Below, piece by piece: positions 10,020 to 18,863 of a DNA stretch of 64,000 bases. A program made the position numbers and the translations under genes. The stretch is from contig NZ_VFMN01000001.1 in the NCBI RefSeq assembly GCF_006715055.1, positions 2,046,001-2,110,000 on the forward strand, read 5' to 3'. Numbering within the stretch: position 1 is the first letter of the stretch; each line of letters starts with the position of its first letter. The notes below the pieces were generated by a model. It was not told where the DNA came from. It did not search any database and saw only the letters and a program-made list of their open reading frames with translations. Source of the DNA: Lapillicoccus jejuensis. Its GTDB lineage: Bacteria; Actinomycetota; Actinomycetes; Actinomycetales; Dermatophilaceae.

Positions 10020-10687
10020 CGGACCCGTCGCAGGCCGCCGCCGGGCTCGGCCGGTCCGCGGGCGGGGTGCGCGTCGAGCACGCCGTCACCGCCGGCACGT
10101 TCAGCCTCGACGGCGGCACCTGGGACGTCGAGAACAACGTCTGGGTGATCGGTGACGACGAGGAGTGCGTCGTCGTCGACGCCCCGCACGACGCCGGGCC
10201 GATCCTCGAGCTCGTCGGCTCGCGCACGGTGAAGGCGATCCTGCTCACCCACGCGCACGACGACCACGTCACGGTGGCCCGCGACCTCGTCACGGCGACC
10301 GGGGCGACGGCGTACCTGCACCCGGACGACGGAGCGGTGTGGCAGCTGAGCCAGGACGGCGACCCCGGCGGGGACCTGCACGACGGCGACCTCGTCGGCG
10401 TCGGCGACGTCGAGCTCCAGGTGCTGCACACCCCCGGCCACTCGCCCGGCGCGTGCTGCTTCCACGTCCCCGAGCTCGGCGTAGTCCTCACCGGCGACAC
10501 GCTCTTCGCCGGCGGGCCGGGCGCGACCGGCCGCTCGTTCAGCGACTTCCCGACGATCGTCGACTCGATCCGCCGCCGCCTGCTCACCCTCCCGCCGCAG
10601 ACCGTCGTCCTCACCGGGCACGGCGACGCGACGACGGTCGGCGACGAGGCCCCGCACGTCCAGGAGTGGCTCGACCGCGGTCACTGA
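10016..10687 (+). CDS. Metallo-beta-lactamase-fold hydrolase, probable S-formylmycothiol hydrolase role
   Basis: This 223-residue MBL-fold protein has the metal motif THAHDDH, the later histidine in [12 protein letters not shown], Asp in [10 protein letters not shown] and His in LTGHGDATT. It is of the glyoxalase II-like branch. The GTG start overlaps the mscR stop by 4 nt, so the two are translationally coupled. Such MBL genes accompany mscR in many actinobacteria. From that context, hydrolysis of S-formylmycothiol to formate plus mycothiol is a reasonable inference, but the sequence alone shows only a thioester/lactone-type hydrolase. Confidence 0.85.
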   Translation: MTDPSQAAAGLGRSAGGVRVEHAVTAGTFSLDGGTWDVENNVWVIGDDEECVVVDAPHDAGPILELVGSRTVKAILLTHAHDDHVTVARDLVTATGATAYLHPDDGAVWQLSQDGDPGGDLHDGDLVGVGDVELQVLHTPGHSPGACCFHVPELGVVLTGDTLFAGGPGATGRSFSDFPTIVDSIRRRLLTLPPQTVVLTGHGDATTVGDEAPHVQEWLDRGH

Positions 10688-10716
10688 CGCCGAGGTCGAC
10701 AGGTGAGGATGGGGAC

Positions 10717-11613
10717 ATGACGACCGCACCCGCGTCCGGCACGACCTTCGCCTCCGTCGACGACGTCGTCACCCGGCTGGCCGCGGTCGGCTACCTCGCG
10801 TCGGAGTCGGTCGCGACGACCGTCTACCTCGCCGCCGTCCTCGGCAAGCCGCTGCTCGTCGAGGGGCCGGCGGGCACCGGCAAGACCGACCTGGCCCGCG
10901 CCGTCGCCGAGGCCACCGGGGCGGGCCTCGTGCGGCTGCAGTGCTACGAGGGCGTCGACGAGGCCCGCGCCCTCTACGAGTGGAACCACGCCAAGCAGCT
11001 GCTGCGGATCACCGCCGGCCGCGACGAGTCCTGGGACGCCGCCCGGACCGACGTCTTCTCCGAGGAGTTCCTCCTCGAGCGGCCGCTGCTCACCGCGATC
11101 CGGCGCGAGGAGCCCACGGTCCTGCTCGTCGACGAGACCGACAAGGCCGACGTCGAGGTGGAGGGGCTGCTGCTCGAGGTCCTCGGCGACTTCCAGGTCA
11201 CGGTGCCCGAGCTCGGGACGATCCGTGCGCGGCAGCGCCCGTTCGTCGTCCTCACCTCGAACGCGACGCGTGAGCTGACCGAGGCGCTGCGCCGGCGCTG
11301 CCTGTTCCTGCACCTCGACGTCCCCGAGCCGGCGCTCGAGGAGGACATCGTCCGGCTGCACGTCCCCGGCATCGACGAGGCGCTGACGACGTCGGTCGTG
11401 CGGGTGGTCGCCGCGCTGCGGGGTCTGCCGCTGAAGAAGGCGCCGTCGGTCTCCGAGACGATCGACTGGGCCCGCACCCTGCTCGCCCTCGGTGCCGACC
11501 GGCTCGACGCGCGGACCGTCGAGGAGACCCTCGGCGTCGTCCTCAAGCACCAGGAGGACGTCGTCCGCGCCCGCGCCGGTCTCGACCTCGACACCCTCGC
11601 CCGACGGGCCTGA
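10717..11613 (+). CDS. MoxR-family AAA+ ATPase
   Basis: This 298-residue AAA+ protein has Walker A GPAGTGKT (residues 50-57), Walker B VLLVDETDKAD, sensor 1 VVLTSNATREL and an arginine finger region (EALRRRCLFL). It belongs to the MoxR group, which works with von Willebrand A proteins as chaperone or metal-insertion pairs. The next gene, one base after its stop, is exactly such a protein. The CoxD/CoxE pair of carbon monoxide dehydrogenase assembly is the closest named example, but no cox genes are here, so the client is unknown. Confidence 0.9.
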   Translation: MTTAPASGTTFASVDDVVTRLAAVGYLASESVATTVYLAAVLGKPLLVEGPAGTGKTDLARAVAEATGAGLVRLQCYEGVDEARALYEWNHAKQLLRITAGRDESWDAARTDVFSEEFLLERPLLTAIRREEPTVLLVDETDKADVEVEGLLLEVLGDFQVTVPELGTIRARQRPFVVLTSNATRELTEALRRRCLFLHLDVPEPALEEDIVRLHVPGIDEALTTSVVRVVAALRGLPLKKAPSVSETIDWARTLLALGADRLDARTVEETLGVVLKHQEDVVRARAGLDLDTLARRA

Positions 11614-11614
11614 G

Positions 11615-13024
11615 GTGCCGGTCGCGGCGGACGTCACCCACGGGACCCCGTACGGCGCCCCGTCCGACGGCCTGCCCGCGCGCCTCGTCGCGATGGTGGG
11701 AGCGTTGCGCGACAAGGGGATCCCGTGCGGCACGAGCGAGACCGTCGACGCCGCCCGGGTGGCGCAGGTGCTCGGGCTCGACGACCGCGGCCGGCTGCGC
11801 GAGGGGCTGGCCGCCGCCCTGGTGCGGCGCGGCGGGCAGCGCGCGGTGTTCGATGCCGTCTTCGACCTCTACTTCCCGGCCGGCGTCGGCGCGACGCAGG
11901 GCACCCGCGACGGCGAGGACGACCTGCCGGCCGACCCCGACGACCGGGTCGAGCGGTTGCGCGAGGAGCTGCGCGACGCGCTGGTCGCCCGCGACGCGGC
12001 CGCCCTCGAGGCGCTCGCCGAGCGGGCCGTGGACGCCCTGGGCCGGGTCGGCGGGGAGGGCAACCGCTCGTTCTCGGCCCTGCAGACGCTCGAGCGGCTG
12101 CGTCCGCAGACCCTCGTCGCGGCGGTGGTGCAGGAGCGGGGCGACGACGGCGACCTCGGCGACCGGCTGGTCCGCGACGAGGTGCGCCGCGACGTCGAGC
12201 GGCTGAAGGCCCTGGTCGCGGCGGCCGCGCGCCGACGGGCCGCCGAGCTGCGCGGCCGCGAGCGGATGGCGACGTACGCCGTCCCGGACCCGGCCGAGCG
12301 GCAGGACTTCCTCACGACGAACCTCGCGCAGTTCGCCGCGCTGCGGGCCGCGGTCCGCCCGCTGTCGCGCAAGCTCGCGACCCGGCTGGCCGCGCGCCGC
12401 CGTGCGGCCCGCCGGGGCGAGGTCGACGTGCGGCGGACGCTGCGCCGGTCGATGTCGACCGGCGGCGTCCCGATCCGCCTGGTGCACAAGCGTCCTCGGC
12501 CCTCACGACCCGAGCTCGTGCTGCTCTGCGACGTCTCCGGGAGCGTCGCCGGGTTCTCCGGCTTCACGATGCTGCTCGTCCGCGCGCTCGCCGACCAGTT
12601 CACCCGGGTGCGCGTCCTCGCCTTCGTCAACGTCACCGACGAGGTGACGATGCTCGTGCAGGAGGGCCGCCCCGACCTCGTCACCGCCATCCAGCGCGAG
12701 GCCCGGGTCACCGGCTGGCACGGCAGCAGCGACTACGGCGAGGCGCTCGCCGACGTCGCCGAGTCCTACCTGGACGCCATCGGCCCGCGCACCGCCGTGC
12801 TCGTCCTCGGCGACGGCCGGAACAACTACGGCGACCCGAACCTCGCTGCGCTGCAGCGGATCCGGGACCGGTCGCGACGCACCTTCTGGCTCAACCCCGA
12901 GCCGCGTGGCCGCTGGGGGAGCGGCGACTCGTGCGCCGACGAGTACGCCACCGTCGTCGAGATGCACGAGTGCCGCACCATCGAGCAGCTCTCCCGCTTC
13001 ATCACCCACCTCCTGCCGGTGTGA
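11615..13024 (+). CDS. VWA-domain protein, CoxE-like partner of MoxR
   Basis: This 469-residue protein has a helical, Arg-rich N-terminal half (to about 290) and a C-terminal von Willebrand A domain. The MIDAS motif is LLCDVSGSVAGFS, with later metal residues in the TGWHGSSDYG loop and LVLGDGRNNYGDP. The end, WLNPEPRGRWGSGDS, is typical of CoxE-like proteins. The GTG at 11615 lies one base after the MoxR stop; an internal ATG at 11694 is possible but would remove conserved sequence. It is expected to act with the MoxR ATPase on an unidentified client. Confidence 0.88.
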   Translation: MPVAADVTHGTPYGAPSDGLPARLVAMVGALRDKGIPCGTSETVDAARVAQVLGLDDRGRLREGLAAALVRRGGQRAVFDAVFDLYFPAGVGATQGTRDGEDDLPADPDDRVERLREELRDALVARDAAALEALAERAVDALGRVGGEGNRSFSALQTLERLRPQTLVAAVVQERGDDGDLGDRLVRDEVRRDVERLKALVAAAARRRAAELRGRERMATYAVPDPAERQDFLTTNLAQFAALRAAVRPLSRKLATRLAARRRAARRGEVDVRRTLRRSMSTGGVPIRLVHKRPRPSRPELVLLCDVSGSVAGFSGFTMLLVRALADQFTRVRVLAFVNVTDEVTMLVQEGRPDLVTAIQREARVTGWHGSSDYGEALADVAESYLDAIGPRTAVLVLGDGRNNYGDPNLAALQRIRDRSRRTFWLNPEPRGRWGSGDSCADEYATVVEMHECRTIEQLSRFITHLLPV

Positions 13025-13029
13025 CACCT

Positions 13030-13103
13030 CACTTGTTGCCACTTTCCGCCCGGCGCCGGAAGGGACCGAGCAACACCTGACGCGCGAAAAGTGGCAACAA
13101 GTG
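13030..13103. repeat. Long inverted repeat between co-directional genes
   Basis: Perfect 16-bp arms, CACTTGTTGCCACTTT at 13030-13045 and its complement at 13088-13103, flank a 42-nt GC-rich loop. It starts 6 bp after the VWA gene stop. It may be a terminator, though the long loop and lack of a T-run are unusual. Confidence 0.75.
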
Positions 13104-13173
13104 GGGTTCCGGGTTGCCGACCCGGGTGGGCGGGGCCATGGTGCAGGGACGCGACGAGGCGAAGGAGCCTGCG

Positions 13174-14760
13174 ATGAGCCGACGACGGTGGTGGACCCGG
13201 GCGGTCCCGGCCCTGACCCTGCTGGTGGCGGGAGGGCTCGTGACGCCGGCCCTCGCGGCCCCGGCCCAGGCGGCGCCCGGAGCGCCGCCGGTGGTGCGCA
13301 CCGGGCAGGGCACGCTGCAGGGCGCGCTCGTCGACGGGGTCGACGACTTCCTCGGGGTGCCGTACGCCGCCCCGCCGACCGGCGCCCGTCGCTGGCAGCC
13401 CCCGGCGCCGGCGCCGACGTGGAGCGGCTCCCGCGAGGCGACGTCGTACGGACCCCGGTGTGCGGCCCTGGCCAGCAGCAACGGCGCCCGGTCCGACTCC
13501 GAGGACTGCCTCTACCTCAACGTCTACCGCCCGCACGGGGCGACCGCGTCGTCGGCGCTGCCCGTCTACCTCTTCATCCACGGCGGGGGCCTGGTCAACG
13601 GCAGCTCGAACCAGGCCGGCGGCGAGCAGTTCGCCCGCGAGACCGGCGCCGTCGTCGTCTCGATCAACTACCGACTCGGTGTCTTCGGCTTCCTCGGCCT
13701 CGCCGGGCTCTCCTCGCGCGGCGAGGGGAACTACGGGTTCCTCGACCAGCAGGCCGCGCTGCGCTGGGTCCAGCGCGAGATCGGCGCGTTCGGCGGCGAC
13801 AGCGGCCGGGTCACCGTCGGCGGCGAGTCGGCGGGTGGCTTCTCGGTCTGCGGGCACCTGGTGGCGCAGTCCTCGCGCGGTCTCTTCGCCCGGGCGATGA
13901 TGCAGTCGGGCGGCTGCCCGAGCCGCCCGGTCGCCGCGACCGAGAAGGACAGCCGCACGTTCGCCGCGACGGCGGGGTGCACGACCGACCGGGTCGCGTG
14001 CCTGCGCACCGCCTCGGCCGCGGCCCTGCTCGACGCGAGCACGGGGTTCTCGCCGACCCTCACCACGGGCGTCGCGCCGTTCCCCGTGCCGCTGGTGACC
14101 GCGGTCGAGCGCGGTGACGTCGCCCGGGTGCCGATGGTCGTCGGCTCCAACCGCGACGAGGGTCGCACCTTCTTCACGAACCTCATCGGCGGGAGCCGCG
14201 CCGACTACGTCGCCTTCGTCCGCGGTCTGTACGGCGCCTCGGCGGACGCCGTCCTCGCCCGCTACCCGTGGCCGGCGCGGTCCGACCGCTTCACCGCGGC
14301 GTACCTCGCGAGCGACGTGGCCACCGACTCCGGGATCCTCGCCGGGATCGGCGGCTGCGGCACCCTCGCCACGGCGAGCGCCTTCGACCGCGTCAACCCC
14401 GTGTGGATGTACGAGTTCGACGCCCGACGCGGGCCCGGCCTCACGCCGATCCCCGGCTACGTCTGGGGCGCCGGGCACGCGGCCGAGCTGGCCTACCTCT
14501 TCCCGAGCTTCGACAACGGCACCCCGATCGCGCCGACCTTCGACTCGGGGGAGCGGCAGCTCTCGCGCGACATGACGGCGTACTGGGGCGCGTTCGTCAC
14601 CACCGGCACCCCGCAGGCGACGAACCGGGCCCTGTGGCCCGGGCTCGCTGACGGCTCGGTGCTGTCGCTGCGCCCGGGTGGTCGCAGCACCGCCATCGGG
14701 GTCGACGCCTACCGCGCCGAGCACCGCTGCGACTTCTGGGCGTCGCTCGGCCGCGCCTGA
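13174..14760 (+). CDS. Secreted type-B carboxylesterase
   Basis: This 528-residue alpha/beta-hydrolase of the carboxylesterase type B (cholinesterase-like) family has a signal peptide (RRRWWTRAVPALTLLVAGG, cleavage near AQA-APG). The first family signature is DSEDCLYLNVYRP, the oxyanion hole is IHGGGLVNGS, and the nucleophile Ser219 sits in GGESAGGFS. The acid is likely Glu in SNRDEGRTF, and the histidine lies in WGAGHAAEL. ATG 13174 follows GAAGGAG; an upstream in-frame ATG would bury the signal peptide. It stands alone, with an inverted repeat on its 5' side. The substrate is unknown. Confidence 0.92.
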   Translation: MSRRRWWTRAVPALTLLVAGGLVTPALAAPAQAAPGAPPVVRTGQGTLQGALVDGVDDFLGVPYAAPPTGARRWQPPAPAPTWSGSREATSYGPRCAALASSNGARSDSEDCLYLNVYRPHGATASSALPVYLFIHGGGLVNGSSNQAGGEQFARETGAVVVSINYRLGVFGFLGLAGLSSRGEGNYGFLDQQAALRWVQREIGAFGGDSGRVTVGGESAGGFSVCGHLVAQSSRGLFARAMMQSGGCPSRPVAATEKDSRTFAATAGCTTDRVACLRTASAAALLDASTGFSPTLTTGVAPFPVPLVTAVERGDVARVPMVVGSNRDEGRTFFTNLIGGSRADYVAFVRGLYGASADAVLARYPWPARSDRFTAAYLASDVATDSGILAGIGGCGTLATASAFDRVNPVWMYEFDARRGPGLTPIPGYVWGAGHAAELAYLFPSFDNGTPIAPTFDSGERQLSRDMTAYWGAFVTTGTPQATNRALWPGLADGSVLSLRPGGRSTAIGVDAYRAEHRCDFWASLGRA

Positions 14761-14806
14761 CGGGGACCCGCCGACGACCGGCGGGACGGGCGGGGCGCGG
14801 CCCCAC

Positions 14807-14812
14807 TAGCGT
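14807..14812 (+). promoter_or_regulatory. Leaderless -10 element of the deaminase gene
   Basis: TAGCGT ends 7 nt before the ATG at 14820, and no Shine-Dalgarno sequence is present. Confidence 0.55.
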
Positions 14813-14819
14813 TCGACGG

Positions 14820-15863
14820 ATGAGCACCACCGCGCCCCGCCCCGACCTCGCCGCGTTCGTCGCCGGCCTGCCCAAGGCCGAGCTGCACGTCCACCACGTC
14901 GGGTCCGCGTCCCCCGCCATCGTCGCCGAGCTCGCCGCCCGCCACGAGGGCAGCAGCCCCGTGCCCGCCGACCCCGAGCGGCTCGCCGACTACTTCACCT
15001 TCACCGACTTCGCGCACTTCGTCGAGGTCTACCTCTCCGTCGTCGACCTCATCCGCACCCCCGAGGACGTGCACGCGCTCACCCTCGGGGTCGGCCGCGA
15101 CATGGCGGCGCAGCGGATCCGCTACGCCGAGCTGACCCTGTCGCCCTACACCTCGATCATCCGCGGGATCGACGCCGCCGACTTCACCGGCGCCGTCGAG
15201 GACGCCCGCCGCACCATCGAGGCCGAGGGCGGACCGGTCCTGCGCTGGGTCGTCGACATCCCCGGCGAGTCCGGGCTCGACGCCGCCGAGGTGACGCTCG
15301 ACTACGCGCTGCACCGCGCACCCGAGACGCTCGTGGCGTTCGGTCTCGGCGGGCCGGAGATCGGCGTCCCCCGACCCCAGTTCCAGCCGCACTTCGACGC
15401 CGCCCGCGCGGCCGGGCTGCACAGCGTCCCGCACTCGGGGGAGTCGACCGGACCCGAGACCGTGTGGGACGCCGTGCGGCTGCTCGGCGCCGAGCGGGTC
15501 GGCCACGGCATCACCTCGGCCCAGGACCCGGCGCTGCTGGCGCACCTCGCCGAGCACGGCATCGCGCTCGAGATCTGCCCGACGTCCAACGTGCGCACCC
15601 GCTCGGTGCCGTCGCTGGAGGAGCACCCGCTGCCCGTCATCGCCGCGGCCGGCGTGCCGTTCAGCATCGCCAGCGACGACCCGCCGATGTTCGGCACCGA
15701 CCTCGGCCACGAGTACCTCGTCGCCGCCGACCTGCTCGGTCTCGACGAGACCGGTGTCGCCGACCTGGCCCGGGACGCCGTACGGCAGTCGTTCCTCGAC
15801 GACGCCGGGAAGGCGTCGTTGCTGGCCGAGATCGACGCGTACGCCGGCAGCGGCGAGGCATAG
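14820..15863 (+). CDS. Adenosine deaminase family enzyme
   Basis: This 347-residue metal-dependent amidohydrolase belongs to the adenosine/AMP deaminase family. The first metal motif is PKAELHVHHVGSASP (HxH). GLGGPEIG, the catalytic HSGEST (His, Glu), VGHGITS and the metal-binding IASDDPPMFG follow. The HHVGS variant in place of the usual HLDGS marks an actinobacterial subgroup. Some members of this wider family deaminate 6-aminodeoxyfutalosine in menaquinone synthesis, so adenosine is not certain as the substrate. No other futalosine gene is in the window. Confidence 0.88.
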   Translation: MSTTAPRPDLAAFVAGLPKAELHVHHVGSASPAIVAELAARHEGSSPVPADPERLADYFTFTDFAHFVEVYLSVVDLIRTPEDVHALTLGVGRDMAAQRIRYAELTLSPYTSIIRGIDAADFTGAVEDARRTIEAEGGPVLRWVVDIPGESGLDAAEVTLDYALHRAPETLVAFGLGGPEIGVPRPQFQPHFDAARAAGLHSVPHSGESTGPETVWDAVRLLGAERVGHGITSAQDPALLAHLAEHGIALEICPTSNVRTRSVPSLEEHPLPVIAAAGVPFSIASDDPPMFGTDLGHEYLVAADLLGLDETGVADLARDAVRQSFLDDAGKASLLAEIDAYAGSGEA

Positions 15864-15891
15864 CCGCGCGCCGGCCGGCGTTGCGACCGGC

Positions 15892-16284
15892 ATGACCACG
15901 ACGCTCCCCGAGCCCGCCCGTGCCGTCCTCGACGCCCCCGAGCAGATCACCGTCGCCACCATCGAGCCCGACGGCCGACCGCAGCTGAGCCCGGTGTGGG
16001 CCAAGCGCGACGGCGACGACATCCTCTTCTCCACCGTCCGCGGCCGCCGCAAGACCGACAACCTCGAGCGCGACCCGCGCGTCTCCGTCGTCGTCTGGCC
16101 CAAGGACGACCCGTACTCCTACCTCGAGGTCCGCGGCACCGCGACGGTCACGGACGACCCGGGCGGCTCGCTCATCCAGGAGCTCTCGCGGAAGTACACC
16201 GGCGGCCCGTACACCGCCGACGCCCCGGACACCCCTCGCGTCGTCGTCCGCATCACCCCCGACAAGGTGCACTGGCGCGGCTGA
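15892..16284 (+). CDS. PPOX-class F420-dependent oxidoreductase-like protein
   Basis: This 130-residue split-barrel flavin/F420-binding protein has the pattern ITVATIEPDGRPQLSPVWAKRDGDDILFSTVRGRRKTDNL followed by PRVSVVVW and EVRGTATV, all typical of the TIGR03618-type actinobacterial pyridoxamine 5'-phosphate oxidase family. Members reduce varied substrates with F420 or act as haem/flavin binders. It lies between the deaminase gene and cysS with short gaps on either side. Cofactor identity is inferred from family. Confidence 0.85.
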   Translation: MTTTLPEPARAVLDAPEQITVATIEPDGRPQLSPVWAKRDGDDILFSTVRGRRKTDNLERDPRVSVVVWPKDDPYSYLEVRGTATVTDDPGGSLIQELSRKYTGGPYTADAPDTPRVVVRITPDKVHWRG

Positions 16285-16334
16285 CCGGCCGCCGGCCGGA
16301 CGACGGCGCGGCGGGCGGCCCCCCGCCGCGCCGG

Positions 16335-16340
16335 TAGCCT
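16335..16340 (+). promoter_or_regulatory. Leaderless -10 element of cysS
   Basis: TAGCCT ends 7 nt before the GTG start of cysS, so cysS-rlmB probably has its own leaderless promoter. Confidence 0.5.
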
Positions 16341-16347
16341 TGGGTGG

Positions 16348-17817
16348 GTGAGCCTCCGCCTGTACGACACCGCCGCGCGCGAGCTGCGCGACTTCGAGCC
16401 CCTGCGGCCCGGCACGGTGGGCATCTACATCTGCGGGCTCACGACGCAGGGCGCCCCGCACATCGGGCACGTCCGCTTCGCGGTCGCCTTCGACGTCCTG
16501 CGTCGCTGGCTGCAGACCGGTCACGGCTACGACGTCACGGTCGTGCGCAACGTCACCGACATCGACGACAAGATCCTGCGCAAGTCGGCCGAGGCCGGCG
16601 AGGACTGGTTCGCCCTGTCCTACCGCAACGAGCGGGCCACGAGCGAGGCGCTCGACCTGCTGGGGGTCCTGCCGGCGACGTACGAGCCGCGCGCGACCGG
16701 GCACGTCCCCGAGATGGTCGAGCTCATCGACACCCTCGTCGAGAAGGGGCACGCCTACCCGGCGCCCGACGGCACCGGCGACGTCTACTTCGACGTCGGC
16801 TCCTGGGGGGAGTACGGCGCCCTCAGCCACCAGTCGCCCGACGACATGGCCGCCGCCGAGGACGCCGACCCGCGCGGCAAGAAGGACCCGCGCGACTTCG
16901 CCCTCTGGAAGGGCCGCAAGGCCGACGAGCCGGAGTCCGCGTCCTGGCCGACGCCGTACGGACGCGGTCGCCCGGGCTGGCACCTGGAGTGCTCCGCGAT
17001 GGCGCGCAAGTACCTCGGCGACACCTTCGACATCCACGGCGGCGGCATCGACCTGCGCTTCCCGCACCACGAGAACGAGCAGGCGCAGAGCCACGCGGCC
17101 GGCCTCGGCTTCGCGCGCTACTGGCTGCACAACGCGTGGGTGACGGTGCGCGGGCAGAAGATGGGCAAGTCGCTCGGCAACGCGCTCGAGGTGCGTCGCG
17201 TGGTCGACGTCGAGTCGCCGCTCGCCGTGCGGTACTACCTCACCGCCGCGCACTACCGCTCGCAGATCGAGTACCACGAGGGGTCGCTGCACGAGGCCGC
17301 CGCGAGCGTCGAGCGGATCGCCGGGTTCCTCGACCGGGCCGAGCGGGTCCGCCCGCTCGACGGAGTCGTCGGCGACCTGCCGGACGCCTTCCGCGACGCG
17401 ATGGACGACGACCTCAACGTCTCCGGTGCGCTCGCCGTCGTCCACGACACCGTCCGCGCCGGCAACACCGCGCTCGACGACGGGGACGACGAGGGCGTCA
17501 CCGCCGCGGCCGCCGCCGTCGTCGCGATGACCGAGGTACTGGGTGTCAACCCGCTCTCCCCGGTCTGGCGGCGCGAGCGGCCCGGTGCGTCCTCCGACGT
17601 CGACGACGTCCTCGACGCGCTCGTCCGCGAGCGCCTCGAGGCCCGCCAGACGGCCCGCGCCGCGCGCGACTTCGCCGCCGCCGACGCCATCCGCGACCAG
17701 CTCACCGCCCTCGGCATCGCCATCGAGGACACCGCGTCCGGCGCCCGCTGGAGCCTCGTCCGACGCCCGTCGGCCGCCGTCGACACCACCGACCACCCCT
17801 CGACCCCGGAGATCTGA
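16348..17817 (+). CDS. cysS: Cysteinyl-tRNA synthetase
   Basis: This 489-residue class I aminoacyl-tRNA synthetase charges tRNA-Cys. The zinc cysteine in [17 protein letters not shown], the HIGH motif and [10 protein letters not shown] (KMSKS) are present. Further zinc ligands lie in WHLECSAMA and [11 protein letters not shown]. The C-terminal DALR and anticodon region ([17 protein letters not shown]) is complete, which separates it from the shorter mycothiol ligase MshC. Its stop overlaps the rlmB start by one base (TGATG). The cysS-rlmB pair is conserved in actinobacteria. Confidence 0.96.
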   Translation: MSLRLYDTAARELRDFEPLRPGTVGIYICGLTTQGAPHIGHVRFAVAFDVLRRWLQTGHGYDVTVVRNVTDIDDKILRKSAEAGEDWFALSYRNERATSEALDLLGVLPATYEPRATGHVPEMVELIDTLVEKGHAYPAPDGTGDVYFDVGSWGEYGALSHQSPDDMAAAEDADPRGKKDPRDFALWKGRKADEPESASWPTPYGRGRPGWHLECSAMARKYLGDTFDIHGGGIDLRFPHHENEQAQSHAAGLGFARYWLHNAWVTVRGQKMGKSLGNALEVRRVVDVESPLAVRYYLTAAHYRSQIEYHEGSLHEAAASVERIAGFLDRAERVRPLDGVVGDLPDAFRDAMDDDLNVSGALAVVHDTVRAGNTALDDGDDEGVTAAAAAVVAMTEVLGVNPLSPVWRRERPGASSDVDDVLDALVRERLEARQTARAARDFAAADAIRDQLTALGIAIEDTASGARWSLVRRPSAAVDTTDHPSTPEI

Positions 17818-18791
17818 TGCCCGGCAACTCCCAGCGCCGCGGCGCGATCCGCAAGAACGCCAAGGGCGCGACCGTCGGCTCCGGCGGTCAGCGTCGTCGT
17901 GGGCTCGAGGGCAAGGGCCCGACGCCGAAGGCGGTCGACCGCGAGTACCACCCCGCGGCCAAGCGCGCCCGCAAGGCCGCCGGCCCGGGCCGGGCCGGCG
18001 CCCGCTCGGGAGGCCCCGCCCGGGGCGCGGCCCGCAAGGGCAAGGCGTCCAGCGAGGTCGTCGCCGGGCGCAACTCGGTCGTCGAGGCGCTGCGCGCCGG
18101 GGTCCCCGTGACGACGATGTACGTCGCCTCGCGGATCGACGCCGACGACCGCGTCCGCGAGGCGCTCAAGGCCGCCGGCGAGCGCGGCCTGCCCATCCTC
18201 GAGACCCCGCGCGGCGAGCTCGACCGGATCACCGACGGCGCCGTCCACCAGGGGCTGGCGCTGCAGGTGCCGCCGTACGACTACGCGGAGGTCGCCGACC
18301 TGCTCGACCCGCAGGCGCCGGGCATCCCGCTCGTGGTCGCCCTCGACGGCGTCACGGACCCCCGCAACCTCGGCGCCGTCGTCCGCTCGGTCGCCGCCTT
18401 CGGCGGCCACGGCGTCCTCGTGCCGGAGCGCCGCTCGGCCGGGATGACGGCCAGCGCGTGGAAGACGTCGGCCGGGGCCGCCGCGCGCATCCCCGTGGCC
18501 CGGGCGACGAACCTCACCCGCGCGCTGCAGGAGCTGCAGAAGGCCGGCTTCTTCGTCCTCGGCCTCGACATGGAGGGAGACGTCGACCTGCCCGGGCTCG
18601 CGCTCGCGACCGAACCGGTGGTCGTCGTCGTCGGCTCGGAGGGGAAGGGCCTGTCGCGGCTCGTCGCCGAGACCTGCGACCAGATCGTCTCCATCCCGAT
18701 GAGCTCGGCGGTCGAGTCGCTGAACGCCGGCGTCGCCGCGGGCGTCACCCTCTACGAGATCGCACGGCAGCGGGCTGCCACGGGTCGATGA
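17817..18791 (+). CDS. rlmB: 23S rRNA (guanosine-2'-O-)-methyltransferase RlmB
   Basis: This 324-residue SpoU-family (SPOUT) methyltransferase modifies 23S rRNA with S-adenosylmethionine. The first 85 residues are a very basic Lys/Arg/Gly-rich extension ([18 protein letters not shown]), common in actinobacterial homologues and likely RNA-binding. The substrate-binding domain starts at [17 protein letters not shown] motifs are [27 protein letters not shown] and [18 protein letters not shown], which form the knot. It is coupled to cysS by a one-base overlap. Confidence 0.95.
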   Translation: MPGNSQRRGAIRKNAKGATVGSGGQRRRGLEGKGPTPKAVDREYHPAAKRARKAAGPGRAGARSGGPARGAARKGKASSEVVAGRNSVVEALRAGVPVTTMYVASRIDADDRVREALKAAGERGLPILETPRGELDRITDGAVHQGLALQVPPYDYAEVADLLDPQAPGIPLVVALDGVTDPRNLGAVVRSVAAFGGHGVLVPERRSAGMTASAWKTSAGAAARIPVARATNLTRALQELQKAGFFVLGLDMEGDVDLPGLALATEPVVVVVGSEGKGLSRLVAETCDQIVSIPMSSAVESLNAGVAAGVTLYEIARQRAATGR

Positions 18792-18863
18792 AGTAGCGTG
18801 ACCCCCGGCTCGGGACGCCCGTCAGACACCCCGAGCCGACCCAGTCCTCGAAGGAGACCCCCG

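Noticed and set aside
16348-17817. Possible mycothiol ligase MshC rather than CysS
   Set aside because: The protein has the full C-terminal DALR/anticodon region and is coupled to rlmB, as cysS is.
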